NCBI GenBank assembly: GCA_013373595.1
Contig: JABXHO010000062.1
Coordinates: 1-64,000 of the forward strand
Direction of reading: 5' to 3'
Source of the DNA: Flavobacteriales bacterium
GTDB lineage: Bacteria; Bacteroidota; Bacteroidia; Flavobacteriales_D; Crocinitomicaceae
Length of the DNA stretch: 64,000 nucleotides
Under the pieces are notes generated by a model. It was not told the origin of the DNA and ran no database searches. It worked only from the letters and a program-made list of their open reading frames with translations. Of the stretch, positions 15,327 through 26,300 are shown piece by piece. The first letter of the stretch is position 1; the number at the start of each line of letters is the position of its first letter. A program made the translations under genes and the position numbers.

Positions 15327-18300
15327 ATGAATATATTCAACTTACACGATCAAATTATTTCCGACTACAAATCTTACATTAAGAGTTTTCTTTTAATTAA
15401 GGATGATAGAATAAAGGAACGAGTAGATAAAGAATTAGAGGAAGGAAGACTTTGGCCAGACCCATTAATTCAATTCAACCCTACTTTTGAGAAAGGTGCC
15501 TCGATTGATCAATTGGTAAATGAAAAAATTGTTGATCCAAAGTTGAATCAAATCTTCAGTGGTTTTGATTTATACAGGCATCAGGTTGAAGCTATAAAGA
15601 AAGGAGCGGAAGGAAAAAGTTTCATCGTAACCTCTGGCACAGGCTCCGGTAAGTCATTGACCTTTTTAGCAACTATTTTCAGTGATCTTTTAAAGAATGA
15701 TTATGACTCCGGAATTAAAGCAATTCTTGTTTACCCGATGAATGCTTTAATCAATTCACAAGAAGAAGAAATAAAAAAATACGCTGAGAATTACTCCAGA
15801 CATACTTCTGGGGAGGAGTTTCCACTGTCTTTTGCCAAATACACTGGCCAAGAGACAGCTCAGGAAAGATTAGACATTCGAGACAATCCACCAGATATCA
15901 TCCTGACCAATTATATGATGCTTGAATTGATCATGACTCGAGCATCAGAGCGGATGATGCGCGACTCAATTTTTTCAAACTTGAGTTACTTGGTATTTGA
16001 TGAGCTTCACACTTATCGCGGCAGACAGGGAGCAGATGTATCATTGTTGATTAGACGAATTCAAGCTTCAACTGAGAGTGACGTTATTTGTATTGGAACA
16101 TCCGCTACAATGGCAAGTGGCGGTACATTAATGGAGCAAAAACAAGCTGTGGCGCGTGTAGGGAAACAACTTTTTGACAAGGACATTGAAGTCGACCAAA
16201 TCATTGGTGAATATCTTGAAAACACAACGGTTAGCTCAGTTGTAAATACACAGGAGGTGAAACAAGCGTTATTGAATGACATAGATACTGAGGCGAGTGC
16301 TGAAGAATTTATCTCTCATCCAATAGCCATTTGGCTGGAAAATTCGATCGCTTTAAAAACCTTGGAAAATGGAATTACTCAGCGAGCTACCCCGAAGTCG
16401 CTTTCCGATATTGCTGCAATTCTAGCTGAAAATACTAACTCACCCGTAGATCTCTGTAAAGAAAAACTCATTGAATTTTTAAAATGGGCTGAAGCATTGA
16501 ATGAGACTGCCTCGAAAATGGATAATCGTAAGAGTTACTTGCCCTTTAAATTTCATCAGTTTATTGCGCAAACGGGTAATGTTTCCGTAACACTTGATCG
16601 TCCTGGTTCACGTCAAATAACTCTTGACAACACTTTGTATTTGAGAGATTCTGAAGATCGCACCAAAGAGTTACATGTTTTCCCTGTTCTATTTAGCAGA
16701 CATTCCGGTCATGAGTTTATCTGTGTGAGAAAGGACTATGAATCAGGCAGGGTATATCCTCGTATCCCAAATGATTTGCCGCAAAAAATTACCAAATCCT
16801 CTTTGTCTGGAAATAGGGAATTAAACACCAAGAAGAGGGTTCTGGGATGGTTGGATTTTCCAGAAGGATACATTTTATTCGAAAACGGTGAGGAAATTTG
16901 GAATGAAGGGAAGATTATAGATTTACCTGAAACTTGGAAAAAAAGAAGTGATCATACAACGTTAGATAATTACTACGAATTCAAAGTCCCTCAAAGAATC
17001 TGGGTTAACAAATACGGTGAATTTTCCGAAGTAGAAGAAAAAGAGAAAAAACCAGCATGGTTCATCCCATGCCATCTTTTGCTAGATCCGACATCAGGTG
17101 TAATATTTGATTCGAAAGTTCATGAGTTCACTAAGCTCATGCGACTTGGAAATGAAGGTCGAAGCACGGCCACAACGATTACAGCTCTTAGTACAATCAA
17201 GGCACTGAACAGCCAGGGGTTGGACCCTAGTCTGCAAAAACTATTGAGTTTTACAGACAATAGACAAGATGCTTCATTGCAGTCGGGGCACTTCAATGAT
17301 TTCATTTCAACAGTTCAATTAAGATCTGCCATTTACTATGCACTCAAAAAAAATCCTGATGGACTAAACGCCAGCAACATAGCTAACCGAACAGCGGAAG
17401 AATTAGGTTTAAACGAGATCGAATTCGCTAGAAGACCATCAGAAAACCCAAAATATCCCGACCTCAAGAATAAGGAAATGCTGGAAGAGTATCTCTTTAC
17501 GCGAATAGTATATGACCTAAGGCGTGGATGGAGATACAACACTCCCAATCTTGAGCAATGTGCATTATTAGAAATCGATTACAAAACACTTAATCAACTA
17601 GCTGCAGATGATGAAGAATGGGAAGATTTTCACCTTCTAAATTCATTAAGCAATGAAGAACGTAAGGATATATTAAAACAAATCACGACTTATTTCAGAA
17701 CTTCTTACGCGCTGGATCATAGGAAATTAGAAGATAGTAAAAGAGCAGAACTGGCCAACGAAATTAAGGATACCTTAAGAACTGATAGTAACTGGTGTTT
17801 GGATGAAAATGAAAAAATTGCTGCACCTGTAACACTGATCCCAAGGGGTGTTGGTAAATTGCCACATGGCGTAGAGACTGCTGGTTGTGGACATCTGAGC
17901 GCACTTGGTAAATATATCAAAAGACTGTTCATTAGTCATACTGGCGAATTGCCGTTTAGAGGTGACGAACTAACCGATTTCATGGTAAGAATATATGAAG
18001 TCATGCGCAAAGCTAACCTCCTTCAATCATTTGAAATAAAAGGAAAAAAGGGGAGTGTAATGGGATACAGGCTTCGGTTAGATCAGGTGATATGGAAAAC
18101 TGGAGATGAAGCAAACGTTGAAATTGACAAAGTAAGGGTGAATGCGATAAGTGAAATCAGCATTAAACCGAATGAGTATTTCCAAAACTACTACAAAGTC
18201 AATTACTCTAACTTGAACAAAAACATTTACGGAGCGGAACATACTGGACAGCTTCCTTCTGCAGCAAGGCAAATGCGAGAAACTGCATTTCGTACTGGAG

Positions 18301-20546
18301 AAATCTCTGCTCTTTTCTGCTCTCCAACAATGGAATTAGGGATTGATATCAGTAGCATGAACGTAGTACATATGCGAAATGTCCCTCCAGGGCCTAGTAA
18401 TTACGCGCAAAGAAGTGGGCGTGCGGGAAGAAGTGGACAAACAGCCTTGGTTATGACCTATTGCTCAAATACTTCTCCTCACGACAGGAACTATTTTGAA
18501 AACTCAACTGAAATGGTAGCTGGTGTTGTGGCCGCGCCAAAATTAGACTTATCAAATCAGGAACTGATTGAATCCCATTTTAACGCCTACATTTTTATGG
18601 AGCTGGGATTATCTCAAGTTAGAACTTCTGTAAGCGAAATACTTGATCTGGAGCAAACAGAAACTCTTCCAATTAGAGACGATATAAAGGCCTATATTCT
18701 GGATCAGATTCAAGAATACAAAGGAGATTGGATCACTCAATTTAACAAAACTCTAACTGGCATACTGCCTGAATTACAAGATAGCAATTGGTATTCAAGC
18801 ACCAGACTTGAGCGACAAGCAGTAAATTATTTTACCCTATTGGACAGAAGTTTCAATCGTTGGAGAGAACTATACAGAAATGCCAATAGACTGATTGAAA
18901 AAGCACGAATGATCGTGGATGATCCAACCATTAAATCAGGATCCCAAGAAAAGAAGAATGCCAATAAAGATCAGTTTTTAGCGCAACGACAACGTGAGTT
19001 ATTATTGAATGACACTAGAAATCAAAACTCTCAATCCGAATTCTATATTTTTCGATACCTAGCGGCAGAAGGCTTTTTACCTGGGTATAACTTTACGCGA
19101 CTACCAGTTAGGACATTTATTGGCACTAGGGATAAGGGTGAATATATCTCAAGACCGCGCTTTATTGCACTGAAAGAATTTGGACCAAACAATTTGATCT
19201 ATCATATGGGCAGTAAATACCGTGTAAACAGAATGATGTTGACCGATTCCGAACATTTATTGCATAAAATAAAAATTAGTAAATCCACAGGTTATGCCTT
19301 TTTGGATGATGAAGGCATCAGTATTAATAATGATCCCATTACGAACAAAGAACTAAAAGGTGATGAAAATGTTGAACTCAATCCCAACTTACTAGAATTG
19401 GCAGAAGGTCAAACAAAGTTGATGGAGCGAATTTCTTCTGAAGAAGAAGAACGAACTTCTTCTGGCTATGATATTGAGCAGTACTTCACATTTTCATCGG
19501 GAATTCGAAACACCTTAGCTTGCAAAATCTCTTATGACAACGAGCTTTTACTTGATCTAAGATATGGACCCTCTGCGCGACTCCTTCAATTAAATAGAAA
19601 ATGGAGAAGATCACGACCTGGTGACGAAAATGGATATAACATTGGATTAAACACTGGCTTCTGGAAAAAACCAATCGAAGATGAAAAAGACGATGAAAAA
19701 GACCCTGTAAAAAAGGTACACGTTTACACCACAGATACAGCGGATGTACTTTACATACAACCGGTGAAATCGCTTGGTCTAGATGAAGAAGGTGTAATTA
19801 CATTGACGTATGCAATGAAACGTGCCATTGAGAAAGTCTTCCAAATTGAAGAAAGTGAATTAGGAGCATGGAATATGGGGTCTGGAGAGCATGCTAACAT
19901 TCTACTATACGAAGCTGCGGAAAGTAGTTTAGGAGTTTTGTCAGAACTTATCAAAAATCCTGACAAGTTGAAAGTAGTTTTTAAAGAAGCATACAAGGTG
20001 TGTTATTTTAATCCTGAAAGCTTGGAGGACGATAACCCAAATGCATTACGTGCCTCATATGATGACCTACTTTCGTATTACAATCAGAGGCACCATTCCA
20101 TAATTGATCGACACCTCATCAAAAAGCCTCTAGAACTATTGTTCAATGCAACAATCGAAGTTGGGAAAAATGAACAAAAGTCTTATCACAAGCAATTTGA
20201 ATTCCTAAAAGAATCATACGACAAGAGCTCCGTTGCTGAATTGAAGTTTTTAAATTACCTGTACAACAAGGGAATTGCTCTTCCCGACAAAGCTCAAGTC
20301 AACTTAAAAGATTATTACATTTCAGCTGATTTTGTCTATGAAAATCCTGAAACAGAAATACAGACCTTTATTTTTGTGGATGGTTCAGTACACGATAAAC
20401 CTGAAGTAATTGAAAAAGACAAAAAACAAAGAGACTTATTGGCTGAAGCTGGTTATGACCTTATTGTGTGGCGCTACGACCAAGAATTAGACGCAATGAT
20501 TGAAAACAGGAAAGATATTTTCGTAAAAGTGATTGACAATGAGTAA
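15327..20546 (+). CDS. Giant SF2 helicase with DUF1998-like region and Vsr-like nuclease tail (DISARM/Hma-like)
   Basis: About 1,739 aa from the ATG at 15327; an upstream TTG at 15267 is less likely because homologues as I recall them begin near IFNLHDQIISDYKSYIKSF. Helicase motifs in order: TSGTGSGKS (Walker A, about 102-110), LVFDELHTYRG (DEAH-type box), GTSATMASGG, then much later SPTMELGIDI and QRSGRAGRSG. The segment around WNMGSGEHANILLYEAAESS fits DUF1998, the domain of DISARM DrmB. The last 110 residues look like a Vsr/DUF559-type fold: AELKFLNYLY, ISADFVYE, IFVDGSVHD and VWRYD. It overlaps the following helicase gene and probably acts with it and the methylase in restriction of incoming DNA. 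Class 1 DISARM normally has separate DrmA and DrmB; here the parts are in one chain. I cannot tell whether Hma is the better name. Confidence 0.75.
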   Translation: MNIFNLHDQIISDYKSYIKSFLLIKDDRIKERVDKELEEGRLWPDPLIQFNPTFEKGASIDQLVNEKIVDPKLNQIFSGFDLYRHQVEAIKKGAEGKSFIVTSGTGSGKSLTFLATIFSDLLKNDYDSGIKAILVYPMNALINSQEEEIKKYAENYSRHTSGEEFPLSFAKYTGQETAQERLDIRDNPPDIILTNYMMLELIMTRASERMMRDSIFSNLSYLVFDELHTYRGRQGADVSLLIRRIQASTESDVICIGTSATMASGGTLMEQKQAVARVGKQLFDKDIEVDQIIGEYLENTTVSSVVNTQEVKQALLNDIDTEASAEEFISHPIAIWLENSIALKTLENGITQRATPKSLSDIAAILAENTNSPVDLCKEKLIEFLKWAEALNETASKMDNRKSYLPFKFHQFIAQTGNVSVTLDRPGSRQITLDNTLYLRDSEDRTKELHVFPVLFSRHSGHEFICVRKDYESGRVYPRIPNDLPQKITKSSLSGNRELNTKKRVLGWLDFPEGYILFENGEEIWNEGKIIDLPETWKKRSDHTTLDNYYEFKVPQRIWVNKYGEFSEVEEKEKKPAWFIPCHLLLDPTSGVIFDSKVHEFTKLMRLGNEGRSTATTITALSTIKALNSQGLDPSLQKLLSFTDNRQDASLQSGHFNDFISTVQLRSAIYYALKKNPDGLNASNIANRTAEELGLNEIEFARRPSENPKYPDLKNKEMLEEYLFTRIVYDLRRGWRYNTPNLEQCALLEIDYKTLNQLAADDEEWEDFHLLNSLSNEERKDILKQITTYFRTSYALDHRKLEDSKRAELANEIKDTLRTDSNWCLDENEKIAAPVTLIPRGVGKLPHGVETAGCGHLSALGKYIKRLFISHTGELPFRGDELTDFMVRIYEVMRKANLLQSFEIKGKKGSVMGYRLRLDQVIWKTGDEANVEIDKVRVNAISEISIKPNEYFQNYYKVNYSNLNKNIYGAEHTGQLPSAARQMRETAFRTGEISALFCSPTMELGIDISSMNVVHMRNVPPGPSNYAQRSGRAGRSGQTALVMTYCSNTSPHDRNYFENSTEMVAGVVAAPKLDLSNQELIESHFNAYIFMELGLSQVRTSVSEILDLEQTETLPIRDDIKAYILDQIQEYKGDWITQFNKTLTGILPELQDSNWYSSTRLERQAVNYFTLLDRSFNRWRELYRNANRLIEKARMIVDDPTIKSGSQEKKNANKDQFLAQRQRELLLNDTRNQNSQSEFYIFRYLAAEGFLPGYNFTRLPVRTFIGTRDKGEYISRPRFIALKEFGPNNLIYHMGSKYRVNRMMLTDSEHLLHKIKISKSTGYAFLDDEGISINNDPITNKELKGDENVELNPNLLELAEGQTKLMERISSEEEERTSSGYDIEQYFTFSSGIRNTLACKISYDNELLLDLRYGPSARLLQLNRKWRRSRPGDENGYNIGLNTGFWKKPIEDEKDDEKDPVKKVHVYTTDTADVLYIQPVKSLGLDEEGVITLTYAMKRAIEKVFQIEESELGAWNMGSGEHANILLYEAAESSLGVLSELIKNPDKLKVVFKEAYKVCYFNPESLEDDNPNALRASYDDLLSYYNQRHHSIIDRHLIKKPLELLFNATIEVGKNEQKSYHKQFEFLKESYDKSSVAELKFLNYLYNKGIALPDKAQVNLKDYYISADFVYENPETEIQTFIFVDGSVHDKPEVIEKDKKQRDLLAEAGYDLIVWRYDQELDAMIENRKDIFVKVIDNE

Positions 20547-23343
20547 GGAACATAAGCCAGGAACGTTAGTCAATTATAGAGGTCGGGATTGGATTGTAAT
20601 GCCTTCTGATGATGCGGAGATACTAAATATCAAACCTCTAGGCGGCTCTGACCATGAAATAACAGGCATATATTTACCAATAAGAATTCCTAGACAAGAT
20701 ATTACGAATACAGAAATCAGCTATCCTGATGAAAATGATATCGGTGACTTTGAATCTTCCAAACTTTTGTTTCACGCATCACGTTTATCGTTTAGGAATG
20801 CTGCGGGTCCGTTTAGATGTATGGGGAAATTATCCTTTCGGCCTAGATCCTATCAAGTAATTCCTTTGGTAATGTCCTTAAAGCAAGAAGTAACTCGTTT
20901 ACTAATTGCTGATGACGTAGGAATCGGTAAAACCATCGAAGCGTTAATGATCATTAAAGAAGCAATGGAACGGGGTGAAATAAATCGATTTGCCGTTATT
21001 TGCTTGCCTCATTTATGTGAACAATGGAAAAATGAATTGAAAGATAAACTGGACATTGAAACTGAGATTATTCGTTCTTCAACGATTGCTGGATTGGAAC
21101 GAAAAATTCCCGATGATAGGAGTGTGTTCCACCACTACCCTTATCAGGTGATTTCAATTGATTACGTAAAACAAGCTTCAAAGAAAGGTATCTTTTTAAC
21201 AGATTGTCCTGAGTTTGTTGTGGTGGATGAAGCACATACCTGTACAATGCCGGCAGGAGCAAAATCAAAAACACAACAACAACGATACAGTTTACTGCAC
21301 GACATCTCGGCAGATGAGAAGCGGCATATCCTCTTATTAACAGCAACTCCGCATAGTGGAAAAGATGAAGAGTTTCGTTCACTTTTGGGTTTGCTGGATC
21401 GCAAATTTGATTCACTCAATTTTGAAAACATTAGCCCTCAACAGCGTAAAGAACTCTCAAGGTATTTTGTTCAGCGAAAGCGTGCGAATATTACCAGATG
21501 GCTGAACCAAGACACTCCTTTTCCTGAAAGAGAAACAAAAGAAATTGGGTATAAACTCAACCCCGCATACAAAGACTTTTATACAGAAGTGCTGCGATTT
21601 GCCCAAGGACTTACACAAAGAGATGATGATAAAAAAGGACTTACTCATTATTGGGCTGCTTTAGCATTATTGAGAGGTGTGATGTCTAGCCCTCAAGCAG
21701 GACTTGAGATGCTCAAAGCACGTAGGGAAAAGCAATTACTGATTGAAGATACTCCTGAAATCAACCCTCTGTTTTCTTCAGAAGATCAAGATTCGGATGT
21801 TATAGAAACTGATTTAATTGAGCAACTTGAATTACAGTCCGCAGATATAATAACCATCGACGGACTAATTGATCAGATCAAAACGTTAATGACTTTAAAG
21901 AACGATCGAAAAGCGAAATTCACGGTTGAACAGGTTAAACAATGGATAAGTGAGGGTGTTTACCCAATCATTTTTTGCCGATATATTGCAACTGCGAATT
22001 ATTTGGGGTCACTCATAAAAGAAGCACTACCAAATAATGTAAATGTTCAAGCGATCACCTCTGAATTCGCGGATGAGCAGCGAAAAGAAATGATTGATTC
22101 GATGGGAAAGAGTGATAAACGGGTTTTGATTGCCACGGATTGTCTCTCGGAAGGAATCAATCTTCAAGATCATTTCACGGCTGTTTTGCATTACGATCTA
22201 CCCTGGAACCCAAATCGTCTTGAACAACGTGAGGGGCGAGTTGACAGATATGGCCAGAACGCCGATAAAGTGTTTGCTTACTTGCTTTGGGGCGAAGATA
22301 ATCCAATTGATAGTGTCGTACTGAAAGTGTTGATCAAGAAAGTGCGGGACATTCAAAAAGCAACTGGAGTGTCCATCGTTATAGGAGATGAAAATAAGTC
22401 CATCATGGATTCAGTATTGAAGGAAGTGCTTTTAGATCCTGAGAAAATTACATCGCAAAACACACTAGATTTTGGTGATGAGTTTAATAACACCAACACG
22501 ATAATCACGAATCAATTAGAACAGGCAAAGGAAAAAGCCGAGAAATTGAGAAGCATTTTCGCTCATGAAAGCATCGACCCAAAAACCATCGAATCTGAAT
22601 TAATAGAGGTTGACGAGGTCATTGGGGATGTGAAAACCGTTGAAGATTTCGTCGTTCAAGCTTGTCGAACATTAGGAGCAACGGCGAAGAAGGAAAAAAA
22701 TGGATACGTCCTAGACCCGTTCAATTTACCTGATCATTTAAAACGGACGCTTCCAGATGTGAAATTAATTCCGCTCAGTTTTGAATCCCCAACACCAAGA
22801 GGCAGAGTGTACATCGGGCGAAACCATAAATTCGTGGAACAGTTAGCGCAAATGATGATGTCCTTGGCGTTTGAACCTAAAAAAGGTGTAGGACATATCG
22901 CTCGTGCTGCAGTTATTCAAACAGAGGCCGTGAAATCTCGTACAACTATCGTTCAATTTAGAGTGCGAAACGTGATCAAAGAAGTGGGAAGAAATCGAGA
23001 ACTAATTGCTGAAGAAATGTACCTCTGGGGATACAGTGGAAGCAATAGTTCCAAGAAAGTCTTGGACTACTCCACTTGCAAAACGCTCTTATTAGAAGCT
23101 AAAAGTGCTGTTAATATTCAGCCTGATCGCCAGAAGCAATTATTTAGAGAAGTATCAGAAACGTACGGTACTTTAAAACATGAAGTTCAAACGCTCTCTG
23201 AAGAAAGAGCACTTCATCTAGTTGAATCTCACAGCCGATTTAAAGAGTTAGTTGGAGGAAGACGATTCGAAGCAGTTCATCCTGTTTTGCCCCCTGATGT
23301 GATGGGGATTTATGTGTTAATGCCTAAACCTAAAGCGCTGTAA
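20533..23343 (+). CDS. drmD: SNF2-family helicase, DrmD-like
   Basis: A 936-aa Swi2/Snf2 ATPase. The N-terminal KPGTLVNYRGRDWIVMPSDD, followed by LNIKPLGGSDHEITGIY, is the small beta domain I associate with class 1 DISARM DrmD. ATPase motifs: IADDVGIGKTIEA (Walker A), VVVDEAHTC (DEAH), LLTATPHSG, ATDCLSEGINLQ and REGRVDRYGQ. The start at 20533 or the ATG two codons later (20539) overlaps the preceding helicase by a few bases; the methylase follows after one base. The three large proteins therefore appear to be made in fixed proportion. Likely role: moving along foreign DNA for discrimination or cleavage with its partners. Family-level assignment is firm; the DISARM label rests on the N-terminal domain and gene order. 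Confidence 0.75.
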   Translation: MTMSKEHKPGTLVNYRGRDWIVMPSDDAEILNIKPLGGSDHEITGIYLPIRIPRQDITNTEISYPDENDIGDFESSKLLFHASRLSFRNAAGPFRCMGKLSFRPRSYQVIPLVMSLKQEVTRLLIADDVGIGKTIEALMIIKEAMERGEINRFAVICLPHLCEQWKNELKDKLDIETEIIRSSTIAGLERKIPDDRSVFHHYPYQVISIDYVKQASKKGIFLTDCPEFVVVDEAHTCTMPAGAKSKTQQQRYSLLHDISADEKRHILLLTATPHSGKDEEFRSLLGLLDRKFDSLNFENISPQQRKELSRYFVQRKRANITRWLNQDTPFPERETKEIGYKLNPAYKDFYTEVLRFAQGLTQRDDDKKGLTHYWAALALLRGVMSSPQAGLEMLKARREKQLLIEDTPEINPLFSSEDQDSDVIETDLIEQLELQSADIITIDGLIDQIKTLMTLKNDRKAKFTVEQVKQWISEGVYPIIFCRYIATANYLGSLIKEALPNNVNVQAITSEFADEQRKEMIDSMGKSDKRVLIATDCLSEGINLQDHFTAVLHYDLPWNPNRLEQREGRVDRYGQNADKVFAYLLWGEDNPIDSVVLKVLIKKVRDIQKATGVSIVIGDENKSIMDSVLKEVLLDPEKITSQNTLDFGDEFNNTNTIITNQLEQAKEKAEKLRSIFAHESIDPKTIESELIEVDEVIGDVKTVEDFVVQACRTLGATAKKEKNGYVLDPFNLPDHLKRTLPDVKLIPLSFESPTPRGRVYIGRNHKFVEQLAQMMMSLAFEPKKGVGHIARAAVIQTEAVKSRTTIVQFRVRNVIKEVGRNRELIAEEMYLWGYSGSNSSKKVLDYSTCKTLLLEAKSAVNIQPDRQKQLFREVSETYGTLKHEVQTLSEERALHLVESHSRFKELVGGRRFEAVHPVLPPDVMGIYVLMPKPKAL

Positions 23344-23344
23344 T

Positions 23345-26300
23345 ATGAGTTTCTCAAGCATTAACATACAAGGGAACATCATTTCTTCGGAAATTTTGGA
23401 TAAAATCCGAACGGAAGAGAAATTCAAGCATCAATCTCCTGAAGCATTTGGTATTTCCAGAAACGCGTCTTTGAGAGATGAGATTGGCATGGCGTGGTCC
23501 ATTGTACGAACGCATTGGCAGGCCTATAAGAAACGTTTGGAAACCCTACCTAAAGGTGATACTGGAACGTCACTCACTCGCGAGAAATTGATTCTACCTT
23601 TACTTACAGAGTTGGGATATGAAGTAAGCATACAGCGAGCTCAACAGATCAATGGGAAGTCCTACGCTATAAGTCATAGCGCAAGTAACCGTGATCAATT
23701 TCCCATTCACATAATGGGGTTCAATGATAATCTGGACAAACGAAGAGACATTGGGGGTCCGCGCTTATCGTCTCATGCCTTAGTTCAAGAATACCTCAAC
23801 AACACAGAGCACTTATACGCTTTAGTAACCAACGGAAGACAACTTAGATTACTGCGCGATGCTACGCGCTTGGTTCGTATGAGTTATTTGGAATTCGACT
23901 TAGAACGAATGTTCGAGGAAGAGCTTTACGCCGATTTCTCAATACTTTTCAGGGTCTTACACGCAAGTAGAATGCCCGAAAAAATAGACTCGGGACCAGA
24001 ATCTGTTATCGAATTCTACCACCAGGAAAGCATGGCTTCGGGTACTCGAATTCGGGAAAAATTGAGTGAAGCCGTTGAAAACTCAATCAAAACACTGGCA
24101 AATGGCTTTTTGGAGAACAAACGCAACGAAGAACTAACTCAACTGGTTGAATCGAAACGTTTGTCAGCAGATGAATACTACATGCAACAGTTGCGGTTGA
24201 TTTACCGCATTCTATTTCTCATCGTTCTGGAAGAACGAAAATTGGTATATCCCGAGGAACTCACAGACGAACAACAGCGATTTAGAGATATTTATTACCG
24301 CTACTACAGCGTCGAACGTCTACGTAAACTCACAGAAAACCGAGTATATGTTGACGAAGATAAATACGATTTATGGGAAAGCCTCAAAACAACATTCCTG
24401 TTATTCGAAAAAAAAGAGTTTGGTTCTAAAATTGGTATTCAACCGCTCGGGAGCGGATTGTTTGATCCTAATGGACTTGGAAAATTAAATGGACTATACT
24501 TAAACAACGGTAATTTAATTGAAGTTCTAAAACGACTCACCACATTTATGAGCGATCAGGGACAATTGGTTCGGGTGAATTACTCAGATTTGGATGTGGA
24601 AGAATTTGGTTCTATTTACGAGGGTTTGTTGGAGTATGACCCCGTTGTTGAGAAAGTTGGATCAACATTCCAATTCAGTTTTGTTCTTGGAGACGGTCGC
24701 TCGAGTTCAGGTTCGCACTACACACCTGAAGAATTAGTCAAACCATTGATCAAACATTCACTCGATTACATCATTGAAGATAAGTTAAAAGAACCTGATC
24801 CTGAAAAAGCTCTACTGTCCATTACAGTTTGTGACGTTGCCTGTGGTTCCGGACATATTTTGTTATCCGCTGCGCGAAAAATTGCCACCGAATTAGCGAG
24901 TCTTCGTGAAGGTGCTGAACAGCCCTCCCCTACTTACTACCGCGCTGCCATTAAAGATGTAATACGTCACTGTATTTATGGAGTCGATTTGAACCCATTA
25001 GCAGTGGAATTGTGTAAAGTAGCATTATGGTTAGAAGCACACAACCCGAACGAACCACTCAACTTTTTAGATCATCACATTAAATGTGGGAATGCTATTG
25101 TTGGACTAGCGCATTTTGAGGAATTAAAAAATGGTATTGCCGACGAAGCATTTAAAACCTTGCCCGGAGACGATAAAAAGGTCGCAGCGGAATTCAGGAA
25201 AAGAAACAGTTTAGAACGAAAAACTGGACTAGCTGAAGAAAAATCTGAAGGACAACAAATTACCCTAGATACAAATGTTGAACTTGGGAATAGTTTGAAA
25301 GGTATTCACAAAGACTTTGCGGAATTTGTAACGCTACCAGAAACAACTCCCGAAGAAATTACTCGGAAAGAAAAAGCTTATAAAAAACTAACAAACAGCA
25401 GAAAGTGGTACCGTCTAAACAATCTCGCTGACTTACAAGTAGCACAGTTTTTTATCCCCAAAACAGTGGAAAACAAGCAGCGAATTACCACAGATGCGAA
25501 GTACAGAACGTATCTGAATGCTGGAACACAGATTTTGGATCGTGGAACAGCAATGGCCATTGCACAAGAAAAACGTTTTTTCCATTGGTTTTTGGAATTT
25601 CCGCAGGTGTTTGCGAATGGTGGCTTTGATTGTATTTTGGGGAATCCGCCATTCCTAAATGGTTTAAAAATTACCGAGTATTTTGGAGATAGCATGAACC
25701 TCTATTTGGTAAGTAATTTCAAAGGAGGTTCAAAAAGAGTAGACTTGGCTGCCTATTTTTTTAGAAGAGATTTTGAGTTAATTAACAGCAGAGGTTTCTT
25801 CGCTTTAATAAGTACTAATACAATAAGTCAAGGTAAAACAAGAGAAGGTGGGCTTGATGTTATTCTTAAAAACGGTGGTACCATAGTATTCGCCAGTAAG
25901 TCTGTACAATGGCCAGGAGAAGCATCCGTAGTTGTATCACTTTGCTCAATAGCCAAAGGACATGAAAGTATAAATAGAGTATTGAACAATAAAAATGTTG
26001 AATTTATTAGTTCACTCTTTGAGGATGAAGAAAAACTGGCTAAGCCTTACAAGCTCTTTAAAAATACAAGTCTATGTTTTCAAGGTTCAAACCCATATGG
26101 AAAAGAGTTCGAGATCAATGAAGAAATAATGCTTCACATGTTGTCTATATCCGAACAGAATAACAATGTGGTCAGACCTTATTTGGGAGGGAAGGAATTA
26201 AACTCTCGAGTAACCAATTCTCCTTCTAGATGGATAATAAATTTTCATGAATTAGATTTATCCGAAGCAAAAAAATATACTGAACCCTTTAAGCATGTAG

